Of a DNA stretch of 64,000 nt, positions 49,532 to 58,919 are shown piece after piece (within the stretch, counting starts at the first letter, position 1; each line of letters starts with the position of its first letter). Source of the stretch: Roseateles aquatilis. GTDB lineage: Bacteria; Pseudomonadota; Gammaproteobacteria; Burkholderiales; Burkholderiaceae_C. The stretch covers positions 620,001 to 684,000 of the forward strand of contig NZ_NIOF01000001.1 in NCBI RefSeq assembly GCF_002205645.1, read 5' to 3'. A program made the position numbers and the translations under genes. The notes under the pieces were generated by a model. That model saw only the letters and a list, made by a program, of their open reading frames with translations, was not told the origin of the DNA and made no database searches.

Positions 49532-49586
49532 GTCGTGAATTCTCCGTTGCCCATTCTCTCGCCCGCGGCGCCGGCACCCGATCGCA

Positions 49587-50261
49587 TCAGAAGCCCTCCG
49601 CCTTCGCCTTCGCCAGCAGGTCGCGCCACATCGACAGGCGCACCAGCGGGTTGCCCGCGGTCGTGGCGCCGACACCCGTCCACAAGCCCTCGCCATTGAA
49701 GCTGAACACCGGCGTCAGGTCCGGCCTGAGCGACGCGGGCCGGATCTCGGGGTTGATATTGTCCAGAATCAGGGGCTCCGCGTCCGGCTGCGGATAGTAG
49801 GCCAGGACCATGTGCGCCTGCGGCCGGCCCTGGAACTGCGCCCGCACGTAGACCATGCGCAGCTTGGCCGGCGCCACGCCCGCCGATTGCAGGCTCATGT
49901 ACTTGGCGATCGCGTAGTCCTCGCAGTCCCCGGCGCCCTTGTCGAGCATCTCCAGCGGCGTGGCCCAGTAGTCGATCTGACCCCAGACCTCCATGTCGTC
50001 CTTGAAGGCGATGCGCTGGTTGAAGAAGTTGTTGACCAGCGCGAGCCGGTCGCGCTCGTCGGGCAGCGCGGCCGCGCGCTCGGCCATCTGGATCATGGCG
50101 CGCACCTGCGCCTGCGTCCTGGGCGACAGCTTGGCGGCGGATTCGGTCAGCCGGTCCTTGTCCCAGCCCCAGGCCGCCGCCGACCACAGCCCCGCCACGC
50201 ACGCCAGCGCGCACAGGACCGGCCGGGCCCTGCGCGACAGATGGATGGCGAAACGTGACAT
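49587..50261 (-). CDS. lapG: LapG-like periplasmic cysteine protease (transglutaminase-like)
   Basis: 224 residues from the ATG at 50261; the frame is open further upstream. A signal peptide covers about 1-31. The BTLCP catalytic triad is complete: Cys113 in GAGDCEDYAIAKY, His150 in QAHMVLAYY and Asp167 in LILDNINPEI. LapG cleaves the N-terminus of large RTX adhesins, releasing biofilm cells when c-di-GMP falls. It is followed by lapD. No large adhesin gene is in the window, so the substrate is encoded elsewhere. It is divergent from the HDOD gene. Confidence 0.9.
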   Translation of the reverse strand: MSRFAIHLSRRARPVLCALACVAGLWSAAAWGWDKDRLTESAAKLSPRTQAQVRAMIQMAERAAALPDERDRLALVNNFFNQRIAFKDDMEVWGQIDYWATPLEMLDKGAGDCEDYAIAKYMSLQSAGVAPAKLRMVYVRAQFQGRPQAHMVLAYYPQPDAEPLILDNINPEIRPASLRPDLTPVFSFNGEGLWTGVGATTAGNPLVRLSMWRDLLAKAKAEGF

Positions 50262-50388
50262 GCGCAGCAATGTATCTGCCTGCGCGCGCGGTCGAGGGCG
50301 AACAACGACGCCGACGCGGACAAGCGGCAATTTGCCGCAGCCGCGTCACGCGTGTGTCGACGGAGCGCCGGGATAATCCGGGCCTCAC

Positions 50389-51255
50389 ATGAAGACCCAA
50401 GCCGTCCACCAGGAACTGGACCGCGCGCGCGCCGCCGGGCCGCTGCGCCAGATCCAGATTCCCCCTTGTCCGGAGCTGCTGCGGCGCCTGCGCGCCGCGA
50501 TGGCGCTGCCACAGCCCGACCTGAACGAAGTGGGCCGCATCGCCGCCGCCGACGTGGCCATGTCCGCCACGCTGCTGCGCGTGGCCAACAGCCCGCTGCA
50601 CCTGGTGGCGGGCAACGTGCCCTGCACCACCGTCGGCCAGGCGATGTACCGGCTCGGGCTGGACGAGAGCGCCGCGCTGATGCAGGCCTTCCTGGTCCGG
50701 CACGCCATCCCGGTCAACAGCCCGCACCTGCTGCGCTTTTGGCAGCGCTCCACCAAGCGCGCCGTCGCGATGGGCTTCATCGCCGGCCAGTTGCCCGGCA
50801 TGCGCGTCGACCTGGCGCAGAGCTACGGCCTGTTCTGCCATGTCGGCATGCCGGTGCTGCTGCAAAGCGTACGCGGCTACGGCGCGACGATGGTCGAGGC
50901 CGCGGCCCGCATCGACCGCCCCTTCATCGCCACCGAGAACGCCAATCACCGCACCGACCACGCCGTCGTCGGCGCGCTGGTGATCAAGGTCTGGCATCTG
51001 GCGCCGGAGCTGATGACGGCGATCCGGCTGCACCACGACTTCGACGCGTTGCGCGACGAGGGCGTCGATCCCGAGACCCGCACGCTCATTGCCGCCGGCC
51101 TGATCGCCGAGCACCTGATGCGCCGCCACGAAGGCCTGGACGAGGACGCCGACTGGGCCGGCAACCGCCATGCGGCGCTGGCCTGGCTGCACTTGTCGGA
51201 GGACGAGCTGGAGCAGTGGGACGAGGCGCTGCGTCCGCTGCTGGACGAGGCCTGA
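50389..51255 (+). CDS. HDOD domain signalling protein
   Basis: 288 residues. The HDOD domain fills most of the protein: PCPELLRRLRAAMALPQPDL, then AADVAMSATLLRVANSPL, and GLFCHVGMPVLLQS in the middle. The domain resembles HD phosphohydrolases but usually lacks their metal residues, and is found in regulators of motility, c-di-GMP and stress. No partner domain is attached. It is divergent from lapG over a 127-base gap, so a link with adhesin release is possible but unproven. Confidence 0.87.
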   Translation: MKTQAVHQELDRARAAGPLRQIQIPPCPELLRRLRAAMALPQPDLNEVGRIAAADVAMSATLLRVANSPLHLVAGNVPCTTVGQAMYRLGLDESAALMQAFLVRHAIPVNSPHLLRFWQRSTKRAVAMGFIAGQLPGMRVDLAQSYGLFCHVGMPVLLQSVRGYGATMVEAAARIDRPFIATENANHRTDHAVVGALVIKVWHLAPELMTAIRLHHDFDALRDEGVDPETRTLIAAGLIAEHLMRRHEGLDEDADWAGNRHAALAWLHLSEDELEQWDEALRPLLDEA

Positions 51256-51387
51256 CCGGCCCGCCCGACCCGGCGAGCGCGCCCGATGGGCCGCATCGAC
51301 CGGAAGGACCTGCGGACCTGATGACGTTGATCGCGTCGACGGCCCGGCGGGTCCGAGGCGGACGCCGCGGCGGCGCCCATGCGCGCG

Positions 51388-52269
51388 TCAGCCCCGCACC
51401 GCGACGCGGGCCGCCGCCAGGTCCCAACGCGCGCAGCCGACGCTCTTGAAGATGCGCGTGCGGCCGTCGTCGACGGGCCGCTCGCCCATGACGAGGTCCT
51501 CCAGCGAGGCCTGCGGCTCGAAGCGGCCCGCGGCCATCAGGTCGCCCGCCTCGGCCTGGGCGCCGACCGGGTCGTCGACCCAGACCTGCGCGTCGCGGAC
51601 CAGCTCCGGCGGCAACTCCACCATGTCGTCGCGGAACGCGCCGACGCCGATCACCACCGCCCCTTCGCCGACACCCGGCCGCAGCACCGGCACGCGGCTG
51701 GTCGTGGCGCAGACGACGACGTCCCAGGCGTGACGCGTCTGGGACTCGGCCGGCAGCGGCTCGACGCCGAGCTCCTCCACGAAGGCCGGCACCGACTGAT
51801 GTCCCTGCACATGGACGGTCGCCTGCGGGTGCAGCGCCATCAGCGCCTCCACATGCGCCCGCGCCTGCACGCCGCCGCCCACGACCAGCACACGGCGCGG
51901 CGCCTTGCGGGCCAAGTACTGCAGGGCGAGCATGCTGACCGCCGCCGTGCGGCGCGCCGTCAGCGCGGGGCCGTCCAGCACCGCCAGGCGTTGCCCGTTG
52001 CGGCTGTCCAGCACGATGACTTCGCCGGCGATGGTCGGCAGGCCCAGCGCCGCGTTGAGCGGGTGCACGCTGACGAGCTTGGTGATCGACAGGCTGTCGC
52101 TCAGGCAAGGCATCACCAGCAGCACGCCGTCCTGGCGCAACGGCAGCACCTGCCTCGGCGGACAGTTCAGGCGGCCGTCGCGATGCTCGCGACAGACCAG
52201 CCCGATCTCTTCCATCAGCGGCGTCCACGGCAGCGCGCGCGCGGTGGCGGCGGCGTCGAGCAGAGGCAT
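51388..52269 (-). CDS. Ornithine cyclodeaminase / mu-crystallin family protein
   Basis: 293 residues. The Rossmann cofactor motif VVGGGVQARAHVEAL is central, with TARRTAAVSMLALQYLA before it and VVVCATTSRVPVL and GVGAFRDDMVELP after it. The N-terminal part (CPPRQVLPL, ITKLVSVHP) carries the substrate Arg/Lys pattern of the family. Members deaminate ornithine to proline or reduce cyclic imino acids such as delta1-pyrroline- or piperideine-2-carboxylate; the second reading is more common for members of this type. It lies 16 bases after the lpdA stop, in the same direction, possibly by read-through from the dehydrogenase operon. Confidence 0.87.
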   Translation of the reverse strand: MPLLDAAATARALPWTPLMEEIGLVCREHRDGRLNCPPRQVLPLRQDGVLLVMPCLSDSLSITKLVSVHPLNAALGLPTIAGEVIVLDSRNGQRLAVLDGPALTARRTAAVSMLALQYLARKAPRRVLVVGGGVQARAHVEALMALHPQATVHVQGHQSVPAFVEELGVEPLPAESQTRHAWDVVVCATTSRVPVLRPGVGEGAVVIGVGAFRDDMVELPPELVRDAQVWVDDPVGAQAEAGDLMAAGRFEPQASLEDLVMGERPVDDGRTRIFKSVGCARWDLAAARVAVRG

Positions 52270-52285
52270 CCGCCGGGTCGTCCGC

Positions 52286-54091
52286 TTACTTGCGCGCCGG
52301 CGGCACGTCGGTGCAGGACCCGTGCGCCACTTCCGCGGCCAGGCCGATGCTCTCGCCCAGCGTCGGATGCGGGTGGATGGTCTTGCCGATGTCGACGGCG
52401 TCGGCGCCCATCTCGATGGCCAGCGCGATCTCCCCGATCATGTCGCCCGCATGCGTGCCGACGATGCCGCCGCCGATGATGCGGTGCGTCTCCTCGTCGA
52501 ACAGCAGCTTGGTGAAGCCCTCGTCACGACCGTTGGCGATCGCGCGGCCCGAGGCGCTCCAGGGCAGCAGCCCCTTCTTCACCTTGATGCCGCGCGCCTT
52601 GGCCTCGTCCTCGGTCACGCCGACCCAGGCCACTTCCGGATCGGTGTAAGCCACGCTCGGGATCACGCGCGCGTCGAAGCGCGACCTGGCCAGCGCCTCG
52701 TCGCCGAGCAGTTCGCCCGCGATGACTTCCGCCGCCACGTGGCCCTCGTGCACCGCCTTGTGCGCCAGCATCGGCTGGCCGACCACATCGCCGATCGCGA
52801 AGACGTTGGGGACGTTGGTCCGCATCTGCACGTCGACCGGGATGAAGCCGCGGTCGGTCACGACCACGCCGGCCTTGTCCGCGCCGATCTTCTTGCCGTT
52901 GGGGCTGCGGCCGACGGCCTGCAGCACCAGGTCGTAGACCTGCGGCTCCTTCGGGGCGCCCTCGCCTTCGAACGTGACCTTGATGCCTTCCGGCGTCGCC
53001 TCCGCCGACACGGTCTTCGTGTTCAGCATGATGTTGTCGAAGCGCGGCGCGTTCATCTTCTGCCACACCTTGACCAGGTCGCGGTCGGCGCCGGTCATCA
53101 GCGTGGGCAGCATTTCCACGACGTCCAGGCGCGCGCCCAGCGTCGAGTACACCGTGCCCATCTCCAGGCCGATGATGCCGCCGCCGACGATCAGCATGCG
53201 CTTGGGCTTGCTGGTCAGTTCCAGCGCGCCGGTCGAGTCGATCACGCGCGGGTCGTTCGGCATGAACGGCAGACGCACCGCCTGCGAGCCCGCGGCGATG
53301 ATGATCTTCTTGAACTTCAGCGTCTGGGTCTTGCCGGTGCGCTCCTGCGCCTGGCCGGCGGTTTCCTCGACGGACAGGTGGTTCGCGTCGAGCAGCGTGC
53401 CGTAGCCGCGCACGACCGTGACCTTGCGGCCCTTGGCCATGAAGGCCAGGCCGCCGGTCAGCTTGCCGACGACCTTCTGCTTGTGCGCGAGCAACTTGGG
53501 CAGCTCGACCGTGGGTTCGCCGAAGGCGACGCCCAGGTCGGCGAAGTGCTTGACCTCGTCCATCACCGCCGCCACGTGCAGCAGCGCCTTGGACGGGATG
53601 CAGCCCACGTTCAGGCAGACGCCGCCCAGCGTGGCGTAGCGCTCGACGATCGCGACCTTCAGGCCCAGGTCGGCCGCGCGGAACGCCGCCGAATAACCGC
53701 CGGGGCCGCCGCCGAGGACGACCACGTCGTATTCACCGTCCGCCGCGCCGCCGTAGGTCGCGGCTTGCGGCGCCGGTGCCGCGGGCGCCGCCGGAGCGGG
53801 CGTCGCGGCGGCGGGCGCCGGGACCGGCGCGGCCGGCGCGGGCGCGGCAGCCGCGTCGCTGTCCAGCACGATCAGCAGGTCGCCCTGGTTCAGCTTGTCG
53901 CCCAGCTTGACCTTGAGCTCCTTGACCACGCCCGCCGCGGAGGACGGGATCTCCATCGAGGCCTTGTCGGACTCGACGGTGACCAGGCTCTGCTCCTGCT
54001 TGACCGTGTCGCCGACCTTGACCAGGACCTCGATGATCGCGACGTCCTTGAAGTCTCCGATGTCGGGAACCTTGACTTCGATTTGTGCCAT
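52286..54091 (-). CDS. lpdA: Dihydrolipoyl dehydrogenase (E3) with N-terminal lipoyl domain
   Basis: 601 residues. Residues 1-80 are a lipoyl domain with Lys43 in SDKAS, nearly the same as the first lipoyl domain of the E2 gene upstream (74 of 86 positions identical by hand count). A flexible Ala/Pro linker (about 80-120) leads to the flavoprotein disulfide reductase: [13 protein letters not shown] (FAD), the redox disulfide Cys159 and Cys164 in [24 protein letters not shown] (NAD) and the C-terminal HPHPTLGE with the His-Glu pair. It reoxidises dihydrolipoyl groups of the pyruvate dehydrogenase complex. A large hairpin lies between aceF and this gene. Confidence 0.97.
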   Translation of the reverse strand: MAQIEVKVPDIGDFKDVAIIEVLVKVGDTVKQEQSLVTVESDKASMEIPSSAAGVVKELKVKLGDKLNQGDLLIVLDSDAAAAPAPAAPVPAPAAATPAPAAPAAPAPQAATYGGAADGEYDVVVLGGGPGGYSAAFRAADLGLKVAIVERYATLGGVCLNVGCIPSKALLHVAAVMDEVKHFADLGVAFGEPTVELPKLLAHKQKVVGKLTGGLAFMAKGRKVTVVRGYGTLLDANHLSVEETAGQAQERTGKTQTLKFKKIIIAAGSQAVRLPFMPNDPRVIDSTGALELTSKPKRMLIVGGGIIGLEMGTVYSTLGARLDVVEMLPTLMTGADRDLVKVWQKMNAPRFDNIMLNTKTVSAEATPEGIKVTFEGEGAPKEPQVYDLVLQAVGRSPNGKKIGADKAGVVVTDRGFIPVDVQMRTNVPNVFAIGDVVGQPMLAHKAVHEGHVAAEVIAGELLGDEALARSRFDARVIPSVAYTDPEVAWVGVTEDEAKARGIKVKKGLLPWSASGRAIANGRDEGFTKLLFDEETHRIIGGGIVGTHAGDMIGEIALAIEMGADAVDIGKTIHPHPTLGESIGLAAEVAHGSCTDVPPARK

Positions 54092-54130
54092 CTGATGTCT
54101 CTCGCAATCTGTTTCTTAGCGCGCCCGGCC

Positions 54131-54162
54131 GGCGCCCGGCCGCCACGAGGCGGCCGGGCGCC
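54131..54162. other. Strong 14-bp hairpin in the aceF-lpdA spacer
   Basis: GGCGCCCGGCCGCC pairs perfectly with GGCGGCCGGGCGCC around ACGA. It lies in the 107-base gap between aceF and lpdA, inside an operon, without a U-run. It may protect the aceEF transcript end or lower lpdA expression. Confidence 0.7.
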
Positions 54163-54198
54163 CGCCCGGCGTGGGGCAGTGCCCTGCCCCCGGATGCA

Positions 54199-55860
54199 TC
54201 ACAACGCGATGCGGCGGAAGTCCGCCAGCAAGGACGCGAAGTACACGTTGAAGCGCGCGGCCGCGGCACCGTCGATGACACGGTGGTCCCAGCTCAGCGA
54301 CAGCGGCAGGATCAGGCGCGGCTGGAACTGCTTGCCGTCCCACACGGGCTGCGTCGAGGACTTGCACACGCCCATGATCGCGACTTCCGGCGCGTTGATG
54401 ATCGGCGTGAAGTAGGTGCCGCCGATGCCGCCCAGCGACGAGATCGAGAAGCAGCCGCCGGTCATGTCGGCCGGGCCGAGCTTGCCGTCGCGGGCCTTCT
54501 TGGCCAGCTCCGACATCTCCTGGCTGATCTGGAAGATGCCCTTCTTGTCGCAATCGCGGATCACCGGCACGACCAGGCCGTTCGGCGTGTCGGCGGCGAA
54601 ACCGATGTGGAAGTAGTTCTTCAACACCAGCGTGTCACCGTCCAGCGAGGCGTTGAACTCGGGGAACTTCTTCAGCGCCGCGACGGTCGCCTTGATCATG
54701 AAGGCCAGCATCGTGACCTTGATGCCGGACTTCTCGTTCTCCTTGTTCAGCTGGACGCGGAAGGCTTCCAGCTCGGTGATGTCCGCGTCGTCATGGTTGG
54801 TGACGTGCGGGATCGTGACCCAGTTGCGATGCAGGTTGGCGCCGCTGATCTTCTTGATGCGCGAGAGGTCCTTGCGCTCGACCGGGCCGAACTTCTCGAA
54901 GTCGACCTTGGGCCAGGGCAGCAGGCCCGGGAAGGCGCCACCGCCGCCAGCGCCCGCCGGAGCGGCCGCCTTTTGCGCGACGGTCTGCGTCGTGCCGGCC
55001 ATCACCGCCTTGACGAAGCCCTGCACATCGGTCTCGGTGATGCGGCCCTTGGCGCCGGAGCCCTTGACCTCTTCCAGCGGCACGCCCAGTTCGCGGGCCA
55101 GCTTGCGGATGGTCGGGGACGCGTGCGGCAGCCGGCCGGTCGGCTGGGTCGGTTCGTGCGGCGGCAGCGCGGCGGTCGGGACCTGGCGGTCCGTCGGCGC
55201 GGGGGCGCTGGCGGTCGCCGGAGCCGGCGCGGCCGCGGCCTGGGCCGGCGCGGCAGCCGGCGCCGCGGATGCGGCGGGCGCGCCGCCGACGGCGTCGATC
55301 ACCGCGATCTTGCTGCCCTTGGCCACCTTGTCGCCGAGCTTGACCAACAGCGCCTTGATCACGCCGCCGTGAGACGACGGGATCTCCATCGAGGCCTTGT
55401 CGGACTCGACGGTGATCAGGCTCTGCTCCTGCTTGACGGTGTCGCCGACCTTGACCAGCACCTCGATCACCGCGACCTCGTCGAAATCGCCGATGTCGGG
55501 CACGACGATGTCGACCGGTCCGGCGGAGGCCGCAGGCGCGGCGGCCGGTGCCGCCTGCGGTGCCGGGGCAGCCGCCGCGGGAGCCGGAGCCGCGGCCGGC
55601 GCGGGGGCCGGCGCCGCGGCCGCGTCGCTCTCGAGGATGACGATCAGGTCGCCCTCGTTGAGCTTGTCGCCCAGCTTGACCTTGATCTCCTTGACCACGC
55701 CCGCCGTCGAGGACGGGATCTCCATCGAGGCCTTGTCGGACTCGACCGTGACCAGGCTCTGCTCCGCCTTCACCGTGTCGCCGGGCTTGACCAGCAACTC
55801 GATGATCGCGACATCCTTGAAGTCCCCGATGTCAGGAACCTTGACTTCCACCAATGCCAT
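54199..55860 (-). CDS. aceF: Pyruvate dehydrogenase E2 (dihydrolipoyl acetyltransferase)
   Basis: 553 residues. Two lipoyl domains (1-80 with Lys43 and 116-190 with Lys155) are joined by long Ala/Pro linkers. An E3/E1-binding domain lies at about 250-285 (SPTIRKLARELGVPLEEVKG), and the acetyltransferase core ends with the catalytic SLSWDHRVIDGAAAARF. It transfers acetyl groups from E1 to CoA. It is the middle gene of aceE-aceF-lpdA and follows aceE by 24 bases. A third lipoyl domain is fused to E3, so the complex has three lipoyl domains per E2-E3 set. Confidence 0.97.
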   Translation of the reverse strand: MALVEVKVPDIGDFKDVAIIELLVKPGDTVKAEQSLVTVESDKASMEIPSSTAGVVKEIKVKLGDKLNEGDLIVILESDAAAAPAPAPAAAPAPAAAAPAPQAAPAAAPAASAGPVDIVVPDIGDFDEVAVIEVLVKVGDTVKQEQSLITVESDKASMEIPSSHGGVIKALLVKLGDKVAKGSKIAVIDAVGGAPAASAAPAAAPAQAAAAPAPATASAPAPTDRQVPTAALPPHEPTQPTGRLPHASPTIRKLARELGVPLEEVKGSGAKGRITETDVQGFVKAVMAGTTQTVAQKAAAPAGAGGGGAFPGLLPWPKVDFEKFGPVERKDLSRIKKISGANLHRNWVTIPHVTNHDDADITELEAFRVQLNKENEKSGIKVTMLAFMIKATVAALKKFPEFNASLDGDTLVLKNYFHIGFAADTPNGLVVPVIRDCDKKGIFQISQEMSELAKKARDGKLGPADMTGGCFSISSLGGIGGTYFTPIINAPEVAIMGVCKSSTQPVWDGKQFQPRLILPLSLSWDHRVIDGAAAARFNVYFASLLADFRRIAL

Positions 55861-55884
55861 AACTGATGTCTCCGTCGCCGCCGC

Positions 55885-58602
55885 TTACGCGTACAGGGGG
55901 TTGATTTTGTCGACGTTGATGCCGTACTTCTTGATCGCTTCCGCGACCTTGGCCTGCGGCAGCTTGCCTTCGTCGGCCAGGCTCTTCAGCGCGGCCACGA
56001 CGATGTAATGACGGTTGATCTCGAAGTGCTCGCGCAGCTTGGAGCGGAAGTCGCTGCGGCCGAAGCCGTCGGTGCCCAGCACCTTGTACGAGCGGCCTGC
56101 CGGGATGAAGGCGCGGATCTGCTCCGCGTAGTTCTTCATGTAGTCGGTCGACGCGACGATCGGACCCTGCACCTTGCTCAGTTGCTGGGTCACGTACGGC
56201 ACGCAGGCCAGCTCGGTCGGGTGCAGCAGGTTCCAGCGCTCGGCGTTCTGGCCGTCGCGGGCCAGCTCGTTGAAGCTGGGGCAGGACCAGACGTTGGCGC
56301 CCACGCCCCACTCGGACTCGAGCAGCTTCTTGGCGGCCTGGCTCTCGCGCAGGATGGTGCCGGAGCCCAGCAGATTCACCGTCAGCGGCTGCGCGCCCTG
56401 CGGCTGCACGGCCTCTTCCAGCAGGTACATGCCCTTGAGGATCTGCTCCTCGGTGCCGGCCTTCAGGCCCGGCATCGGGTAGTTCTCGTTGAGCAGTGTC
56501 AGGTAGAAGTAGACGTTCTCCTGGTTCTCGACCATGCGCTTGAGGCCCGAGTGCAGGATCACCGCGACTTCATGCGCGAAGGTCGGGTCGTAGCTGATGC
56601 AGTTCGGGATCGTGCCGGCCAGGATGTGGCTGTGGCCGTCCTCGTGCTGCAGGCCCTCGCCGTTCAGCGTGGTCCGGCCGGACGTGCCGCCCAGCAGGAA
56701 GCCGCGCGCCTGCATGTCGCCCGCCGCCCAGGCCAGGTCGCCGATGCGCTGGAAGCCGAACATCGAGTAGTAGACGTAGAACGGCACCATCACCCGGTTG
56801 TTCGTCGAGTACGAGGTCGCCGCGGCGATCCAGCTGGCCATGCCGCCGGCCTCGTTGATGCCTTCCTGCAGGATCTGGCCGGCCTTGTCCTCGCGGTAGT
56901 ACATGACCTGGTCCTTGTCGACCGGCGTGTAGTTCTGACCCGCGGGGTTGTAGATGCCGATCTGGCGGAACAGGCCTTCCATGCCGAAGGTACGCGCCTC
57001 GTCGACCAGGATGGGCACCGTGCGCGGGCCCAGTTCCTTGTCGCGCAGCAGCGTCGTCAGGAAGCGGACGTAGGCCTGCGTGGTGGAGATCTCGCGGCCT
57101 TCGGCGGTCGGGTCCAGCACGGCCTGGAAGGTGGCCAGGTCCGGCACCTTCAGCGCCTCGTCGGCCTGCGGGCGGCGCTTGGGCAGGTAGCCGCCCAGCG
57201 TCTTGCGGCGCTCCAGCAGGTACTGCATCTCGGGCGTGTCGTCGGCCGGCTTGTAGAACGGGATCTTGGCCAGCTCGCCGTCCGGGATGGGGATGTTGAA
57301 GCGGTCGCGGAAGGCCTTGATGTCCTCGTCCTGCAGCTTCTTGGTCTGGTGGGCGGTGTTCTTGCCTTCACCGATCTTGCCCATGCCGTAACCCTTGACG
57401 GTCTTGATCAGCATGACGGTCGGCTGGCCGACGGTGTTGACGGCCTTGTGATACGCCGCGTAGACCTTCTGCGGGTCGTGGCCGCCGCGGTTCAGGCGCC
57501 AGATGTCCTCGTCGGACATGTTCTCGACCATCTTCAGCAGCTCGGGGTGCTTGCCGAAGAAATGCTTGCGCACGAACGCGCCGTCATTGGCCTTGTAGGC
57601 CTGGTAGTCGCCGTCCAGCGTCTCCATCATGACCTTGCGCAGCAGCTCCTGCTTGTCGCGCGCCAGCAGCGGGTCCCAGTAGGAGCCCCAGATCAGCTTG
57701 ATCACGTTCCAGCCGGAGCCGCGGAACTCGCCCTCCAGCTCCTGGATGATCTTGCCGTTGCCGCGCACCGGGCCGTCCAGGCGCTGCAGGTTGCAATTGA
57801 CGACGAAGATCAGGTTGTCCAGCTTCTCGCGCGCGGCCAGGCCGATGGCGCCCAGGCTTTCCGGCTCGTCCATCTCGCCGTCGCCCAGGAAGACCCAGAC
57901 CTTGCGCTTGGAGGTGTCGGCGATGCCGCGGGCGTGCAGGTACTTCAGGAAACGCGCCTGGTAGATCGCCATCAGCGGGCCCAGGCCCATGGACACCGTC
58001 GGGAATTGCCAGAACTCGGGCATCAGCTTCGGGTGCGGATAGCTCGACAGGCCCTTGCCGTCGACTTCCTGGCGGAAGCTGTTCAACTGGTCCTCGGTGA
58101 TGCGGCCTTCCAGGAAGGCGCGGGCGTAGATGCCGGGCGCGCTGTGGCCCTGGATGTAGAGCAGGTCGCCGCCGTGCACGCCGTCGTCGCCGTGCCAGAA
58201 ATGGTTGAACCCGCAGCCCAGCATCGTCGCCAGCGAGGCGAAGCTGGAGATGTGGCCGCCCAGGTCGCCGCCGTCCTCAGGATGCAGGCGGTTGGCGCGC
58301 ACCACCATCGCCATCGCGTTCCAGCGCATGAAGGCGCGCAGGCGCTCCTCGATCTCGATGTTGCCGGGGAAGCGCTCTTCCTTGTCGGCCGGGATGGTGT
58401 TGACGTAAGCGGTGGTGGCCGAGAACGGCACGTCGATGCCCGCCTGGCGGGCGTGGTCGATCAGCGTCTCGAGCAGGAAGTGGGCGCGGTCGCCGCCCTC
58501 CTCACCGATGACGGCGGACAGGGCGTCCAGCCATTCCTTGGTCTCGAGAGCGTCGGTGTCATTGGCGGCTGCGCCGAGGAACGACTGGGGCTGCGCGGAC
58601 AT
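55885..58602 (-). CDS. aceE: Pyruvate dehydrogenase E1 (homodimeric)
   Basis: 905 residues from the ATG at 58602, with a CAGGAG site; an ATG seven codons upstream lacks one. It decarboxylates pyruvate with thiamine diphosphate and passes the acetyl group to E2. The homodimeric E1 pattern is clear: HISSFASLATMLGCGFNHFW, the ThDP motif starting GDGEMDEPES and ending in NCNLQRLDGPVRGNGK, VKGYGMGKIGEGKNTAHQ, GRTTLNGEGLQHEDGHSH. It is the first gene of aceE-aceF-lpdA and is divergent from a PAS kinase/regulator pair, which is a candidate controller. Confidence 0.98.
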   Translation of the reverse strand: MSAQPQSFLGAAANDTDALETKEWLDALSAVIGEEGGDRAHFLLETLIDHARQAGIDVPFSATTAYVNTIPADKEERFPGNIEIEERLRAFMRWNAMAMVVRANRLHPEDGGDLGGHISSFASLATMLGCGFNHFWHGDDGVHGGDLLYIQGHSAPGIYARAFLEGRITEDQLNSFRQEVDGKGLSSYPHPKLMPEFWQFPTVSMGLGPLMAIYQARFLKYLHARGIADTSKRKVWVFLGDGEMDEPESLGAIGLAAREKLDNLIFVVNCNLQRLDGPVRGNGKIIQELEGEFRGSGWNVIKLIWGSYWDPLLARDKQELLRKVMMETLDGDYQAYKANDGAFVRKHFFGKHPELLKMVENMSDEDIWRLNRGGHDPQKVYAAYHKAVNTVGQPTVMLIKTVKGYGMGKIGEGKNTAHQTKKLQDEDIKAFRDRFNIPIPDGELAKIPFYKPADDTPEMQYLLERRKTLGGYLPKRRPQADEALKVPDLATFQAVLDPTAEGREISTTQAYVRFLTTLLRDKELGPRTVPILVDEARTFGMEGLFRQIGIYNPAGQNYTPVDKDQVMYYREDKAGQILQEGINEAGGMASWIAAATSYSTNNRVMVPFYVYYSMFGFQRIGDLAWAAGDMQARGFLLGGTSGRTTLNGEGLQHEDGHSHILAGTIPNCISYDPTFAHEVAVILHSGLKRMVENQENVYFYLTLLNENYPMPGLKAGTEEQILKGMYLLEEAVQPQGAQPLTVNLLGSGTILRESQAAKKLLESEWGVGANVWSCPSFNELARDGQNAERWNLLHPTELACVPYVTQQLSKVQGPIVASTDYMKNYAEQIRAFIPAGRSYKVLGTDGFGRSDFRSKLREHFEINRHYIVVAALKSLADEGKLPQAKVAEAIKKYGINVDKINPLYA

Positions 58603-58919
58603 GTCTTGTCTCCTGTTTCTCAATCACCGGCCTTCGGCGGGCCTGCGCGGATCCGGCCTGGATCCGACGCGGGGCCGTCGCCGCGCGCAAGCCTGAGCTT
58701 ACGTAATTGCGCGCGAAGCGACACCCGCCGGAAGGGCTATGGCGGCGGAGTGTCGCATAAGGCTTGCATTTTCCAAATAGCGCGACGCGTTTTCATATTA
58801 TGAGATTTTCCAGTTGAGCGGAGAGCCGCGCCGGGTCGTTTTCCTTTCACGATGCGATCAGGGAATGCCCGGATCCGGCGCGCCCGAGCGGCGGCGAATC
58901 GGCTTGGATAATCGCGCCC
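58603..58919. promoter_or_regulatory. Divergent promoter region, aceE / PAS kinase
   Basis: 317 bases without genes. Most are GC-rich, but 58764-58812 is a distinct AT-rich island (TTGCATTTTCCAAATAG, then TTTTCATATTATGAGATTTTCC) of the kind that marks promoters in this genome. ATTTTCCA/G occurs twice within it, about 40 bases apart. I could not settle individual -35/-10 boxes, nor which strand they serve. Confidence 0.45.

Noticed and set aside
56008-58803. 931-codon open frame antisense to aceE
   Set aside because: Mirror frame of a conserved E1 gene; no motifs.
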